Notes: generated by a model from the sequence alone, not told the origin. A stretch of 64,000 bases of DNA from Panulirus ornatus (GCF_036320965.1 NC_092225.1:1423756-1487755); one strand, 5' to 3'. Counted from the first letter of the stretch, positions 1-13,635 are shown. A program made the numbers and translations.

Positions 1-1128
<1,128 letters not shown>

Positions 1129-1333
1129 AATACATATACAGAAACAATATGTTGCTGAGCTCGAAGCTAAAGAGATTGTTTTGCATCAGTGTATCGAACC
1201 TGTCCACGGGGTCACGAACTGTTTTGAGTCAATGTATCGGTGTGACGATTCTGAACCTGAAACAGTGAAGCTGACACTCCTTACTCCTGCATCGAAGGAG
1301 GTGATAAACGCTTTCCCAAATATAAAACTGTAG
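1129..1333 (+). other. Unassigned open frame next to LINE tail
   Basis: A frame of about 65 codons (1137-1333) reads [15 protein letters not shown] and later KEVINAFPNIKL before TAG. Composition is less repetitive than its surroundings, so it could be a decayed exon or part of another mobile element. I do not recognise it, and there is no convincing start codon or splice pair. The tract 1392-1440 that follows is a small (GT)n microsatellite. Confidence 0.12.
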
Positions 1334-1391
1334 ACTCTGGACTTTGATACCAGGTGCCGGAGCCTGTTCGTCTACGGCTCAGCTGCAGATA

Positions 1392-1440
1392 CGTGTGTGT
1401 GAGTGTGCGTGTGTGTGTGTGCGTGTGTGTGTGTGTGTGT
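1392..1440. repeat. (GT)n microsatellite, imperfect
   Basis: GT dinucleotides with occasional GC and GA interruptions, about 48 bp. Confidence 0.85.
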
Positions 1441-1498
1441 GCCACTTCAGAACTGAGAATTGTTCATCCTCAAGTGGTGGTGAGAAAGATTATTTTCC

Positions 1499-1675
1499 TT
1501 AGATAGCATATGTACAGGAATCCTCGTTGTTTTTCTCTTCCTTCACGACCTGAGCATCATCTGCCAACATATTCAGACAGCAATCCAATTCTTTTTTGAA
1601 AACCATCCAAGTAGATCAGGAGGAGCAATGGTCCCAGGACAGAACCATGTGTTTCCTCCCCTAGCGACCTCAACT
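1499..1675 (-). pseudogene. CR1-like LINE reverse transcriptase relic
   Basis: The complementary strand reads HGSVLGPLLLLIYLDG (RT motif B and following helix, usually PQGSVLGPLLF.IYINDL). After a one-base frame change it reads LNMLADDAQVVKEEKNNED, the motif C region with its ADD catalytic pair (usually FADDTK). The order and spacing fit non-LTR RTs of the CR1 type. Only about 60 codons survive, with at least one frameshift and no flanking domains. A neighbouring clade such as L2 or Rex1 cannot be excluded. Confidence 0.6.
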
Positions 1676-2700
<1,025 letters not shown>

Positions 2701-4590
2701 TAATATTATTATTTTGCTTTGTCGCTGTCTCCCGCGTTTGCGAGGTAGCGCAAGGAAACAGACGAAAGAAATGGCCCAACCCACCCCCATACACATGTAT
2801 ATACATACACGTCCACACACGCAAATATACATACCTATACATCTCAATGTACACATATATATACACACACAGACACATACATATATACCCATGCACACAA
2901 TTCACACTGTCTGCCTTTATTCATTCCCATCGCCACCTCGCCACACATGGAATACCATCCTCCTCCCCCCTCATGTGTGCGAGGTAGCGCTAGGAAAAGC
3001 CAACAAAGGCCCCTTTCGTTCACACTCAGTCTCTAGCTGTCATGCAATAATGCCCGAAACCACAGCTCTCTTTCCACATCTAGGCCCCACACAACTTTCC
3101 ATGGATTACCCCAGACGCTTCACATGCCCTGATTCAATCCACTGACAGCACGTCAACCCCGGTATACCACATCGATCCAATTCACTCTATTCCTTGCCCG
3201 CCTTTCACCCTCCTGCATGTTCAGGCCCCGATCATTCAAAATCTTTTTCACTCCATCTTTCCACCCCCAATTTGGTCTCCCACTTCTCCTCGTTCCCTCC
3301 AGCCCCGACACATATATCCTCTTGGTCAATCTTTCCTCACTCATTCTCTCCATGTGCCCAAACCATTTCAAAACACTCTCTTCTGCTCTCTCAACCACGC
3401 TCTTTTTATTTCCAGATATCTCTCTTACCCTATTATTACTTACTCGATCAAACCACCTCACACCACACATTGTCCTCAAACATCTCATTTCCATCACATC
3501 CACCCTCCTGCGCACAACTCTATCCATATCCCACGCCTCGCAACCATACAACATTGTTGGAACCACTATTCCTTCAAACATACCCATTTTTGCTTTCCGA
3601 GATAATGTTCTCGACTTCCAAACATTCTTCAAGGCTCCCAGGATTTTCGCCCCCCTCCCCCACCCTATGATTCACTTCCGCTTCCATGGTTCCATCCGCT
3701 GCCAGATCCACTACCAGATATCTAAAACACTTTATTTCCTCCAGTTTTTCTCCATTCAAACTTACCTCCCAATTGACTTGACCCTCAACCCTACTGTACC
3801 TAATAACCTTGCTCTTATTCACATTTACTCTTAACTTTCTTCTTTCACACACTTTACCAAACTCAGTCACCAGCTTCTGCAGTTTCTCACATAAATCAGC
3901 CACCAGCGCTGTATCATCAGCGAATTACAACTGACTCACTTCCCAAGCCCTTTCATCCACAAAAGAGTGCATGGTTGCCCCTCTCTCCAAAACTCATACA
4001 TTCACTTCCCTAACCACCCCGTCCATAAACAAATTAAACAACCATGGAGACATCACACACCCCTGCCGTAAACCAACATTCACTGGAAACCAATCACTTT
4101 CCTCCCTTCCTACCCGGACACATGCCTCACATCCTTGGTAAGACCTTTTCACTGCTTCTAGCAACTTACCTTCCACAAAGCATCTCTGTCAACCCTATCA
4201 TATGCCTTCTCCAGATCCATAAATGCTACATACAAAACCATCTGTTTTTCTAAGCATTTCTCACATACATTCTTCAAAGGAAACATCTGATCCACACATC
4301 CTTTACCACTTCTGAAACCTCATTGTCCTTCGACAGTCTGATGCTCTGTACATGCCTTTACCCTCTCAATCAATATCCTCCCACATAATTTCCCAGGAAT
4401 GCTCAACAAAGTTATGCCTCTGTCCTTTGAACACTCACCTTCATCCCTTTTGCCTTTGTACAATGGCACTATGCATGCATTCCGCCAATCCTCAGGCTCA
4501 TCACTATGATCTATACATACAGTGAATATCTTTGCCAACCAATTAACAACAGTCACCTCCTTTTTTAATAAATTCCACTGCCCCACAGAA
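2701..4590 (-). mobile_element. RTE-type LINE, 5'-truncated (copy R2)
   Basis: A minus-strand copy with full 3' structure: A-rich tail, terminal stem-loop (2723-2750), long-type 3'UTR, then coding sequence ending at VVYRG (3153). The C-terminal block (3153-3632) and the RT block (3574-3903) are in different frames because of an extra C near 3650. Motif C FADDTALVAD is readable near 3900-3930 but is preceded by an in-frame TAA. Upstream, 3994-4176 holds the motif B region LRQGCVMSPWLFNLFMDG, and 4320-4604 holds [15 protein letters not shown] and [11 protein letters not shown]. The element stops near 4590, where the 3' end of the next copy begins. Non-functional. Confidence 0.88.
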
Positions 4591-5805
4591 AACAACATCG
4601 CCACCCCATGCGTGAGCGAGGTAGCGCCAGGAACACAGATAAAATGGGCCGCATTCGTTCACACTCAGTCTCTAGCCGTCATGTGTATTGCACCGAACTC
4701 CCTATGCACAACTCCCAATCCACATTACGGCACCACAGGCCATTCCATGGTTTACCCAATACGTTTCACAAGCCCTGGTTCAGTCCATTGACAGCACATC
4801 GACCCCGGTATACCACATCGTTCCAATTCACTCTATTCCTTGCACGCCTCTCACCCTCCTGCACGTTCAGGCTTCGATCGATCAAAATCATTCTCACTCC
4901 ATCCTTTCCCCACCAATTTTGTCTCCCGCTTCTCCCTGCTCCCTCCACCTCTGACACAATATATCCTCTATGTCAACCTTTCTTCACTCATTCTCTCCAT
5001 GTGTCCAAACCATTTCGACACTTTTATCATCACCCTTTCATTACTTACTCAGTCAAACTACTTCACGCCACATATTGTTCTCAAACGTTTCAATTCCAAC
5101 ACATCCACCCTCCTCCATACAACCCGTGCCTCGCAACCATATGATATTGATAGAAATACTATTCTTTCAGACATACCCATTTTTGCTGTCCGAGATAACA
5201 TTCACTCTTTCTACACAATTTTTATCGCCCCCAGAACATTCGCCCCGTCCCCCACCCTGTGACACTTCCACTTCCATGGTTCCATTCACTGGTAAGGCCA
5301 CTCCCAGATATATAAGACACTTCACTCCCTCCAATTTTTCTCCATTTAAACTCATCCCAATTCACTTGTCCCTCAACCCTTCTGAACCTAATTACCTTGC
5401 TCGTATTCACACTTACTCTCAATTTTCTCCTTTCACACACTCTTCCAAACTCAGTCACCAGCTTCTGCAGTTTCTCACTTGAATCAGTCACCAGTGCTGT
5501 ATCATCGACGAACAACAACTGACTCACTTCCCAGGCACTCTCATCCCAACAGACTGCATACTCGTCCCTCTCCAAAACTCTTGCATTTGCCTCCCTAAAT
5601 AACCCATCCATAAACAAATTAAACAGTAATGGTGACATCACACATCCCTACCGCAGACTGACCTTCACTGGAAACCAATCATTCTCCCCTCTTCCTACTC
5701 GTACCCATCCCTTACACAATTGATAAAACTTTTTGTTCCCTCTAGCAACCTACGTCCCACACCTTATACACTTACGACCTTCCACAAAGCATCTCTATCA
5801 ACCAT

Positions 5806-5808
<3 letters not shown>
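4591..5808 (-). mobile_element. RTE-type LINE fragment (copy R3)
   Basis: A second minus-strand copy directly behind R2. Its 3' end is cut within the 3'UTR: the GAGCGAGGTAGCGCC motif is at about 4614-4628 and no terminal stem-loop is present. Coding blocks seen are the C-terminal domain (about 4750-5160), LGVALPVNGTMEVEV (5167-5355) and SQLLFVDDTALVTDSSEKLQ with SPLLFNLFMDG (5222-5641). FADD has become FVDD, so the first residue after F is changed but both aspartates remain. Several frameshifts. It stops abruptly at a (TA)n tract at 5808. More diverged than R2. Confidence 0.8.

Positions 5809-5880
<72 letters not shown>
5808..5880. repeat. (TA)n tract between LINE R3 and SINE
   Basis: About 70 bp of TA joining the truncated 5' end of R3 to the 5' end of the structured SINE. 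Confidence 0.92.
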
Positions 5881-5881
<1 letters not shown>

Positions 5882-6106
5882 GGGATAGGGGAGAAAGAAT
5901 ACTTCCCACGTATTCCCTGCGTGTCGTAGAAGACGACTAAAAGGGGAGGGAGCGAGGGGCTGGAAATCCTCCCCTCTCGTTATTTTTTTAATTTTCCAAA
6001 AGAAGGAACAGAGAAGAGGGCCAGGTGAGGATATTCCCTCAAAGGCCCAGTCCTCTGTTCTTAACGCTACCTCGCTATCGCGGGAAACAGCGAATAGTAT
6101 GAAAAA

Positions 6107-6114
<8 letters not shown>
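5881..6114 (+). mobile_element. Structured non-tRNA SINE (copy S1), full length
   Basis: About 234 bp, from GGGATAGGGGAGAAAG to a poly(A) of 13. It has no pol III A/B boxes that I can see. Its body is built of nested complementary arms: GTCG/CGAC in TGTCGTAGAAGACGACTA, GGGGAGG/CCTCCCC, and GGAACAGAG...GGCC against GGCC...CTCTGTTC. It ends with the 28-nt stem-loop at 6065-6092 that also closes the RTE LINE. It is flanked by (TA)n on both sides. It encodes no protein and would need another element's RT. The central motif resembles the conserved core I recall for the MetaSINE superfamily; this is unverified. Confidence 0.72.

Positions 6115-6181
<67 letters not shown>
6115..6181. repeat. (TA)n tail of SINE S1
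   Basis: About 66 bp of TA following the SINE poly(A), ending where LINE fragment R4 starts. Confidence 0.92.
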
Positions 6182-6182
<1 letters not shown>

Positions 6183-6697
6183 TGTATGGTTGCAGGGCAT
6201 GTGCTATGGATGTGGTTGTGCGGGGGAGAGTGGATGTGTTGGAGGTGAAATGTTTGTGGACGATGTGCCTTGTGAAGTGGTTTGATCGAGTGGGTAGTGA
6301 GGAGGGTTGGGGAGACGTGTGGTAATGGGGAGGGTGTTGTTGGAGTGGAGGAGGGAGTTGGAAGAGGGAGTGGGGAGGGGTTGACATGGGGGATGTGTTT
6401 GTCAGAGGTGGAGGGAACTGGGAGAAACAGAAAACCAGGTTTGAGGTGGAGTGAAAAGGATTTTGAGTGATCGGGGCCTGAACGTACAGGAGGGTGAGCG
6501 GCGTGCAAGAAATAGGGTGAATTGGAACGATATGGTATACCGGGGTCGACGTGCTGTCAATGGACTGAACTAGGGCATGTGAAAAATCTTGGAAAAACCA
6601 TGGAAAAGTCTTTGGGGCCTGGATGTGGATAGGAGGTTGTGGTTTCGGTGCATTACACATGACATTTAGAGATGAGTGTGAACGAATGTGGCCATTT
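6182..6697 (+). mobile_element. RTE-type LINE C-terminal fragment (copy R4)
   Basis: Begins at LYGC-like codons just after (TA)n and covers the C-terminal domain with heavy damage (gaps around 6300-6400), then GRRAVNGLN followed by a stop. The 3'UTR breaks off at GTGAACGAATGTGGCC (about 6690), where the next copy starts directly. The abrupt join suggests a later LINE inserted into this 3'UTR. Confidence 0.75.
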
Positions 6698-9270
6698 TTC
6701 TTTGGGAAGGAGACTTGTGTGAGGAAGTACCAGGAGAGACTGAGTACAGAATGGAAAGAGGTGAGAACAAAGGACGTAAGGGGAGTGGGGAAGGAATGGG
6801 ATGTATTTAGGGAAGCAGTGATGGCTTGCGCAAAAGATGCTTGTGGCATGAGAAGCGTGGGAGATGGACAGATTAGAAAGGGTAGTGAGTGGTGAGATGA
6901 AGTAAGATTATTTGTGAAAGAGAAGAGAGAGACATTTGGACGATTTTTGCAGGGAAATGATTCAAATGACTGGGAGAGGTATAAAAGAAAGAGGCAGGAG
7001 GTCAAGAGAATAGTGCAAGAGATGAAAAAGAGGGTAAATGAGAGTTGGGGTGAGAGAATATCATTAAATTTTAGGGAGAATAAAAAGATGTTTTGGACGG
7101 AGGTAAATAAAGTGCGTAAGACAAGGGAACAAATGGGAACTTCAGTGAAAGGGGGTAATGGGAAGGTGATAACAAGGAGTGGTGATGTGAGAAGTAGATG
7201 GAGTGACTATTTTGAAGGTTTGTTGAATGTGTTTGATGGCAGATATAGAGTGTTTTGGTCGAGGTGGTGTGCAAAGTGAGAGGGTTAGTGAGAATGATTT
7301 GGCAAAGAGGGAAGAGGTAGTAAAAAGCTTTGCGGAAGATGAAAGCCGGCAAGGCAGCGGGTTTGGATGGTATTGCAGAGGAATTTATTAAAAAAAGGGG
7401 TGACTGTATTGTTGACTGGTTGGTAAGGTTATTTAATGTATGTATGACTCATGGTGAGGTGCCTGAGGATTGGCAAAATGCATGCATAGTGCCATTGCAC
7501 AAAGGCAAAGGAGATAAAAGTGAGTGCTCAAATTACAGAGGTATAAGTCTGTTGAGTATTCCTGGTAAATTATATGGGAGGGTATTGATTGAGAGGGTGA
7601 AGGCATGTACAGAGCATCGGATTGGGGAAGAGCAGTGTGGTTTCAGAAGTGGTAGAGGATGTGTGGATCAGGTGTTTGCTTTGAAGAATGTATGTGAGAA
7701 ATACTTAGAAAGCAAATGGATTTGTATGTAGCATTTATGGATCTGGAGAAGGTATATGATAGAGTTGATAGAGATGCTCTGTGAAAGGTTTTAAGAATAT
7801 ATGGTGTGGGAGGCAAGTTGTTAGAAGCAGTGAAAAGTTTTTATCGAGGATGTGAGGCATGTGCACGAGTAGTAAGAGAGGAAAGTGATTGGTTCTCAAT
7901 GAATGTAGGTTTGCGGCAGGGGTGTGTGATGTCTCCATGGTTGTTTAACTTGTTTATGGATGGGGTTGTTAGGGAGGTGAATGCAAGAGTTTTGGAAAGA
8001 GGGGCAAGTATGCAGTCTGTTGTGGACCAGAGGGCTTAGGAAGTGAGGAAGTTGTTGTTTGCTTATGATACAGCGCTGGTGGCTGATTCAGGTGAGAAAC
8101 TGCAGAAGCTGGTGACTGAGTTTGGTAAAGTGTTTGAAAGAAGAAAGTTAAGAGTAAATGTGAATAAGAGCAAGGTTATTAGGTTCAGTTGGGTTGGGGG
8201 ACAAGTTAATGGAGAGGTAAGTTTGAATGGAGAAAAACTGGAGGAAGTGAAGTGTTTTAGATATCTGGGAGTGGATTTGGCAGCGGATGGAACCATGGAA
8301 ACGGAAGTGAGTCATAGGGTGGGGGAGGAAGCGAAATTTCTGGGAGCGTTGAAAAATGTGTGGAAGGCGAGAACGTTATCTCGGAAAGCAAAAATGGCTA
8401 TGTTTGAAGGAATAGTGGTTCCAACAATGATATATGGTTGCGAGGCGTGGGCTATAGATAGAATTGTGCGGAGAAGGATGGATGTGCTGGAAATGAGATG
8501 TTTGAGGACAATATGTGGTGTGAGGTGGTTTGATCGAGTAAGTAATGAAAGGGTAAGAGAAATGTGTGGTGATAAAAAGAGTGTGGTTGAGAGAGCAGAA
8601 GAGGGTGTTTTGAAATGGTTTGGTCACATGGAGAGAATGATTGAGGAAAGATTGACAAAGAGGATGTATGTGTCAGAGATGGAGGGAACGAGGAGAACTG
8701 GGAGACCAAGTTGGAGGTGGAAAGATGGAGTGAAAAAAGTTTTGAATGATCGGGGCTTGAACATGCAGGAGGTTGAAAGGCGTGCAAGGAATAGAGTGAA
8801 TTGGAACGATGTAGTATACCGGGGTCGACGTGCTGCCAATGGATTGAACCAGGGCATGTGAAGCGTTTGGGGTAAACCATGGAAAGTTCTGTGGGTCCTG
8901 GATGTGGAAAGGGAGCTGTGGTTTCGGTGCATTATACAAGAAAGCTAGAGACTGAGTGTGAACAAATGTGGCCTTTGTTGTCCTTTCCTAGCGCTACCTC
9001 GCGCACATGAGGGGGAGGGGGTTTTCATTTCATGTGTGGTGGGGTGGTGACGGGAATGAATAAAGGCAGACAGTATGAATTATGTACATGTGTATATATG
9101 TATGTGTCTGTGTGTGTATATATATGTATACGTTGAGATGTATAGGTATTTATATGTGCGTGTGTGGACGTGTATGTATATACATGTGTATGTGGTTGGG
9201 TTGGGCCATTCTTTCGTCTGTTTCCTTGCGCTACCTCGCTAACGCGGGGGACAGCGACATAGTATAATAA
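6698..9270 (+). mobile_element. RTE-type LINE, long 5'-truncated copy (R5)
   Basis: Covers the linker after the endonuclease ([17 protein letters not shown]), the complete RT, the C-terminal domain and the long-type 3'UTR with an intact terminal stem-loop (9229-9256), ending in ATAATAAAT. Coding damage: W to TGA near 6896, a deletion near 7240, a lost A near 7709, W to TGA near 7780 and W to TAG at 8037-8039. RT motif C is mutated from FADD to FAYD (about 8059), which removes a metal-binding aspartate. The last frame (8043-8861) is open for 272 codons and ends GLNQGM. Inactive, but a good full reference for the 3' half of the family. Confidence 0.9.
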
Positions 9271-9290
9271 ATCGTCCAATAACGTTGAAG

Positions 9291-9342
9291 TGTGTGTGTG
9301 TGTGTGTGTATGTGTGTGTGTGTGTGTGTGTGTGCGTGTGTG
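9291..9342. repeat. (GT)n microsatellite
   Basis: About 52 bp GT with single TA and GC interruptions, 20 bp beyond the 3' end of R5. Confidence 0.92.
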
Positions 9343-9779
9343 TTTGGTGTAGCTATATGTTTGTTTACTAACAACGTCATCATCATCATTACCACCAACA
9401 CGAATATCACCGTGCCTGCCAACACAGCTAACACTATCATTACCACCACCACCACAACCGTAATCACCACCACTACCAACAAAAAACAACAAGAAAAACA
9501 GAAGAACTGTAACATCAGAATGACCAAAATATGTTCACCATTATGGCTACCACCGTCAACACCACGAACTATCACAAGCAATTGTGATAACTAGCCTTCC
9601 TCCTGCACCATCACTCTACCGAGTAAGAGGAGAACCATACATAGGCAGCCATGTGTTTCACTTCAGATCGTCCCTCGTCCAACAGTATACCAGGCCTCAG
9701 GTATCATGTTGTATTACTCCCCGAGATAGAACTACAAGTGCTGGAGACTCCCCGCGTCCACAGATGGCGTATTCATTAA
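9343..9779. other. ACC/CAT-rich low-complexity and unassigned DNA
   Basis: 9377-9490 is a degenerate trinucleotide stretch (ATC, ACC, AAC). The rest has no feature I can name. Confidence 0.5.
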
Positions 9780-9960
9780 GCCAGAGGAACTTGGCTCAGT
9801 GGATGACGCATCCTCGTTGCCTTGTGAGTTCGACCCGGGGTCATCACTAGACCATGGGTGGCATAGGGCCCCAAGGGTTGTACCTGTCGTAATACTTGAT
9901 GCTGACGGATCTTGAAGATGCGTCATTGCCGTATTTTGTTTCGGAGCCGAGGGCGATGCT
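9780..9960 (+). mobile_element. tRNA-derived SINE with tandem tail, old copy (M1)
   Basis: A tRNA-like head carries an A box (TGGCTCAGTGG, 9792-9802) and a B box (GTTCGACCC, 9828-9836) 36 bp apart, as in an internal pol III promoter. The body continues with GGCATAGGGCCCCAAGGG and TTGTACCTGTCGTAATACTT. This aligns with the module at 60365-60540, which has the same head. It has no coding capacity. It is not a working tRNA gene: I cannot fold a complete cloverleaf with an anticodon arm. Confidence 0.45.
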
Positions 9961-10639
9961 ACTGTCGCAGGTCGATTAGTTGAAACGGTTGCTACTTTTG
10001 CTCTGGTAACTTTTTCAGAGGAACTTCTGCATTCATTTTCACATCATTGTATGTAAAGGAGAGGATGCTATGTGCAGGTCGACACACATGATCCTCTTAC
10101 AATCATCAAGCATCATTCATAACCCTCACGGTCAGCACACTCATGTGTTTGTTCACTTATACTGTCAGTGGTGGGATCCAATGCGTTAGGTGGATATAGC
10201 TAAAGTCTGCAAGGGAGCTTAACATAGATACAGGAGGATTTAATTCGATGTGACAGTAAGACACTAATGGCACGTTTGCTTTCTCGTCGTTTGAACTTTA
10301 GGTTCAGCCATCTCGAAGCTGAGTGCCTGAGACTATGGCTTTAACGAACATGTCCATCTTCTGAGCACTTAATGTCCTTAATATCATTGTCACTCGGGGT
10401 AAAGTACCACATTAGTTTACAGTTTGCTTCTGCTTTTGCCTACCACCTCACTCAACTCATTCTTCTGAATTGTATCATTTAAGCTTCCCCAGACCTGCCA
10501 TTTCCTTTGTGTATCCCTGGTCTTCATATCGCCTTCATATGTAATCTCTGCCTCACTCTCCAGACAGTTTCAAAGCTTCCTCACACCTGACTCACCCGTG
10601 AATCATATAAGTAAATGTAAGACGATTCAACTTACCTGT
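9961..10639. other. Unassigned sequence
   Basis: No gene, RNA or clear repeat recognised. Confidence 0.45.
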
Positions 10640-10970
10640 CCATTCAGGATCTCGACGCCCATTTACTTGCTCACCATCTTGCCTCCCACAGCGACCTCTT
10701 GACCTATATACTCATCTTATTCTACATTCACATCACGCCTCGCATCTCATCCAGTCCTGTTTACTCAGCTGTTTACTCACCTTCTCGTCTCTCATAACAC
10801 CCGATGACTGGCTACCCATGCACTCGTCTTCTTGCCTCTGCCAACACCTCCTGATCTGTCTGCTCACCTTTACCCATCCAGAGTGATCCTCTCGCCTCTC
10901 ACGCCACACTCACCTCTCCTACAATCCGTTGTGCCTCACCGCACCTCCCACCTGCCTCCACCTCCTCTTC
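10640..10970. repeat. Very degenerate CT-rich tandem sequence
   Basis: Phrases such as CTCACCT, CTCGCCTCT and ACACCTCCTG recur at roughly 30-bp intervals. Period and copy number are uncertain. Confidence 0.35.
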
Positions 10971-11039
10971 ACTGACGATGTTCATTGGCACTTTTTTCTA
11001 GAAACTATCCTGAGGAATATATATCAACCTTACTATTTC

Positions 11040-11960
11040 ATTATAACAAACTGTCTAACTATCATCGGTTTCTGTGTTATCACCGGGTTTATACTACCTG
11101 TGGTTTCTGAACTATCAATTGACTCCTTATCTTATCGCCAGCAAGTGAAGTCATTACTTTGCTACCAGAGGTTTTTATGCTACCAGTCGCTTCTTTTTTT
11201 CTTTGATTTACTGCCAGCTATTTCTGTACTACAAGTGGTTTCTGTACTCTATTATTCATGTATTCTGTAATAATGATGATGTCTTTAGTACCAGTTATTT
11301 CTATACATCCAGTGGTTTTTATAATACCAGTAGTTTCTATGCTACCAATGGTTTCTATACTACCTTTGCGTTCATTCTTACCATTTAGTTTCTATACACT
11401 AGTGATTTCTATACTTCAAGTGGTTTCTTTTCCACCAGGGTTTCTATGTTATCACTGAGACCTTTGTTACCGGTGGTATCTATATCATCAGTGGTTTCTT
11501 TACTACCTTTGATTTCTATACTACCAGTGGTTTCTATAATACCAGTGATTCCTATACCAGCTGTAGTTTATCTACTGCCAGTGGTTTCTATACTACCAGT
11601 GCTTTCTATAATACCAGTGTTTTCTATACCAGCAGTGGTTTATCTACTACCAGTTGTTTCTCTACTACCAGTGGTTTTTATACTACCAGTGCTTTCTATA
11701 ATACCAGTGGTTTCTATACTACCAGTGGTTTCTATACTACCAGTGGTTTCTATACTGTCAGTGGTTTCTATACTACCAGTGGTTTCTATACTGCCAGTGG
11801 TTTCTATACTACTGGTGGTTTCTATACTACCAGTGGTTTCTATACGAGCAGTGGTTTATCTGGTTCCAGTGGTTTCTGGACTACCCATGGATTCTCTAGT
11901 ATTGATAGGTTCTATGTTACCAGTGATTTATACAGTACCAGCAGCTTCTATACTTAGTGT
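11040..11960. repeat. 18-bp minisatellite, about 45-50 degenerate units
   Basis: Unit TTCTATACTACCAGTGGT, near-perfect from about 11500 to 11860 and degenerating outward on both sides. Since 18 is divisible by three, one frame is open for 175 codons (11446-11973) with a SILPVV hexapeptide repeat. I treat that as a by-product of the array, not a gene: there is no non-repeat domain, and synonymous-type changes are not enriched by eye. Confidence 0.9.
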
Positions 11961-12034
11961 TTTCCTTGCATGATAATGAAAACCTGGCGTTATAGTTATG
12001 ATTACACGAGTTATGAGGTTGTTGTGACCCTCCA

Positions 12035-12310
12035 CCAACAGCTATGTGGTTCCCTCTGGAGCTTTGTTGTTCCTTTTATATCTTTATGGGATCCTTTGCA
12101 GCTAGGTGGCTGCCTCCGCTGTAACAAGCATCCCTCCTCGGCTGTATAACTCCCTCCGCAGTTATGTGGCTCCCTTAGATGTTATGTGGCTCCTCCTCCG
12201 CTATGTGGTTCCCTTCATAGCTATGTGGCTCCCTCGGCAGTCATATGTTTCCCTCCGTAGCTATGTGGCTCCTTCCACAGCTATGTTGGCTCCCTACGCA
12301 GCCATGTGGT
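12035..12310. repeat. 20-bp degenerate tandem repeat
   Basis: Unit close to GCTATGTGGCTCCCTCCGCA, about 12 divergent copies with variable spacing. Confidence 0.65.
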
Positions 12311-12689
12311 GAGATATTCCCATACTTTCACCGTGAAGACGCTTCTGAAATCTCAGACGAAGAGGCAGCGAATATTCCACTTACTGGAGCCAAGTTACAT
12401 AAACATTTTCTTCTTTTCATTCTTTATACAAGTGCGCTGGTTCAGAGCTAAAGGACTTACGGGATTTTTCTGTACCTTGGGTGACTGACTCTACCATATC
12501 AATGGGATTTATAACGTCGTTGGTGGTCTGTGGGGCGTTGGACTCATCTAAATGTATGAAGCAGAAGTATTTGTACAAATTTGACTCTCTGTTACTCACT
12601 GTGTAGCCGACCACAGTCCGCCATAACCCAGTGAGTCTCAGACATGGTCCGCCGTAATCAAAAAGGTCCCCACCAGAGCCCTCCATAAC
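12311..12689. other. Unassigned sequence
   Basis: Open frames shorter than 100 codons on both strands, none with recognisable motifs. Confidence 0.45.
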
Positions 12690-12945
12690 CCACCAGTCCC
12701 CCATCATAACCCACCATGACCGCCATCATAGCCCACCATAATCCACCAGTCCCCCATCATAGCCCACCATAACCCACCATGACCGCCATCATAGCCCACC
12801 ATAATCCACCAGTCCCCCATCATAGCCCACCATAACCCACTAGAACCCCCATCATAGCCCACCATAACCCACTAGGACCCCCATCATAGCCCACCATAAC
12901 CCACTAGGACCCCTATCATAGCCCACCATAACCTACTAAGAGTCA
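12690..12945. repeat. 32-bp minisatellite, about 8 units
   Basis: Unit built of ATCATAGCCCACCATAACCC followed by ACTAGGACCCCC (32 bp), with a longer alternating form (CCACCATGACCGCC) at the left side. Well conserved, so relatively young. Confidence 0.88.
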
Positions 12946-13170
12946 TCTTGACCCAAATGACTCGTCATCGCTTACTCCAGTTCGTCATTATCCTACAGGT
13001 TGCCGGCCCAAGCGACCCACTTAATGGAAAAATGATGGCCACAGTTTCTAAGCCGGAGAACCAGGGAATTAACCAAAGTCTGAAGAGCGTGTTTCCCCAT
13101 TAGTTCTACCCTAAGAATCACGTATGTTTGTACATGTATGACGGGTATTTAGAGTGACAAGTCAATTCTG
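12946..13170. other. Unassigned sequence
   Basis: No feature recognised between two tandem arrays. Confidence 0.45.
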
Positions 13171-13345
13171 TTGTCCCTGGGGAGAGGAGAATTATCCATG
13201 GGAGAGGGGACTGTCCTTGAAGATAGGGGAGCTATCCTCAGGTTCAGGTAGGTCATCAGTGGAAGTAAGGGAGTTCTCCCTAAGGATAGAGGAGTTATCC
13301 CATGGGTTAGGGAAATTATAGCTGGGGATAGGGGAGCTCTCCTGG
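13171..13345. repeat. Tandem array of SINE 5' end (about 24-30 bp units)
   Basis: About six or seven degenerate units of CTGGGGATAGGGGAGCTATC type. The unit matches the 5' end of the structured SINE (GGGGATAGGGGAG), and the array abuts an old copy of that SINE in the same orientation. Confidence 0.6.
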
Positions 13346-13540
13346 GGTTAGGGGAATATCACTGCGTGTCGTAGGTGTCTTAAGAGAGAAGGGAACAGGG
13401 AAACTGAAAACCTTCTTCTTCGTTTAGTTTCTGAAAGGGAGAGCAGAATAAAGAGCCAGACAAGGTCATTTTTTCGGGACTTTCACCTGTTCTTGACGCT
13501 ACTTTCCTTAGGTAAGTAAAGCAAGCAGGCGTAAAACAAA
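13343..13540 (+). mobile_element. Structured non-tRNA SINE, old diverged copy (S0)
   Basis: Aligns in order with S1: CTGCGTGTCGTAGGTGTCTT (13362-13381), CTGAAAACC, CTGAAAGGGAGAGCAGAA, GAGCCAGACAAGG, then TTCTTGACGCTACTTTCCTT where the terminal stem-loop should be. The 3' arm of that stem-loop is lost. Much more diverged than the other copies, so the family is old. Confidence 0.6.
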
Positions 13541-13635
13541 ATACGTCTGCTCTCACGCTTTATTGATCTGTAAAGAGTTTTCACAGTTCACTTCCTCTTT
13601 AGTGTAAATTCAACATAAGTCATAAGCAAGCCTGC

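Noticed and set aside
9792..9836. Functional tRNA genes at 9780, 13636, 22540 and 60370
   Set aside because: A and B boxes are present, but no acceptor, anticodon and T stems fold together. The surroundings are SINE-like and copies share non-tRNA bodies.
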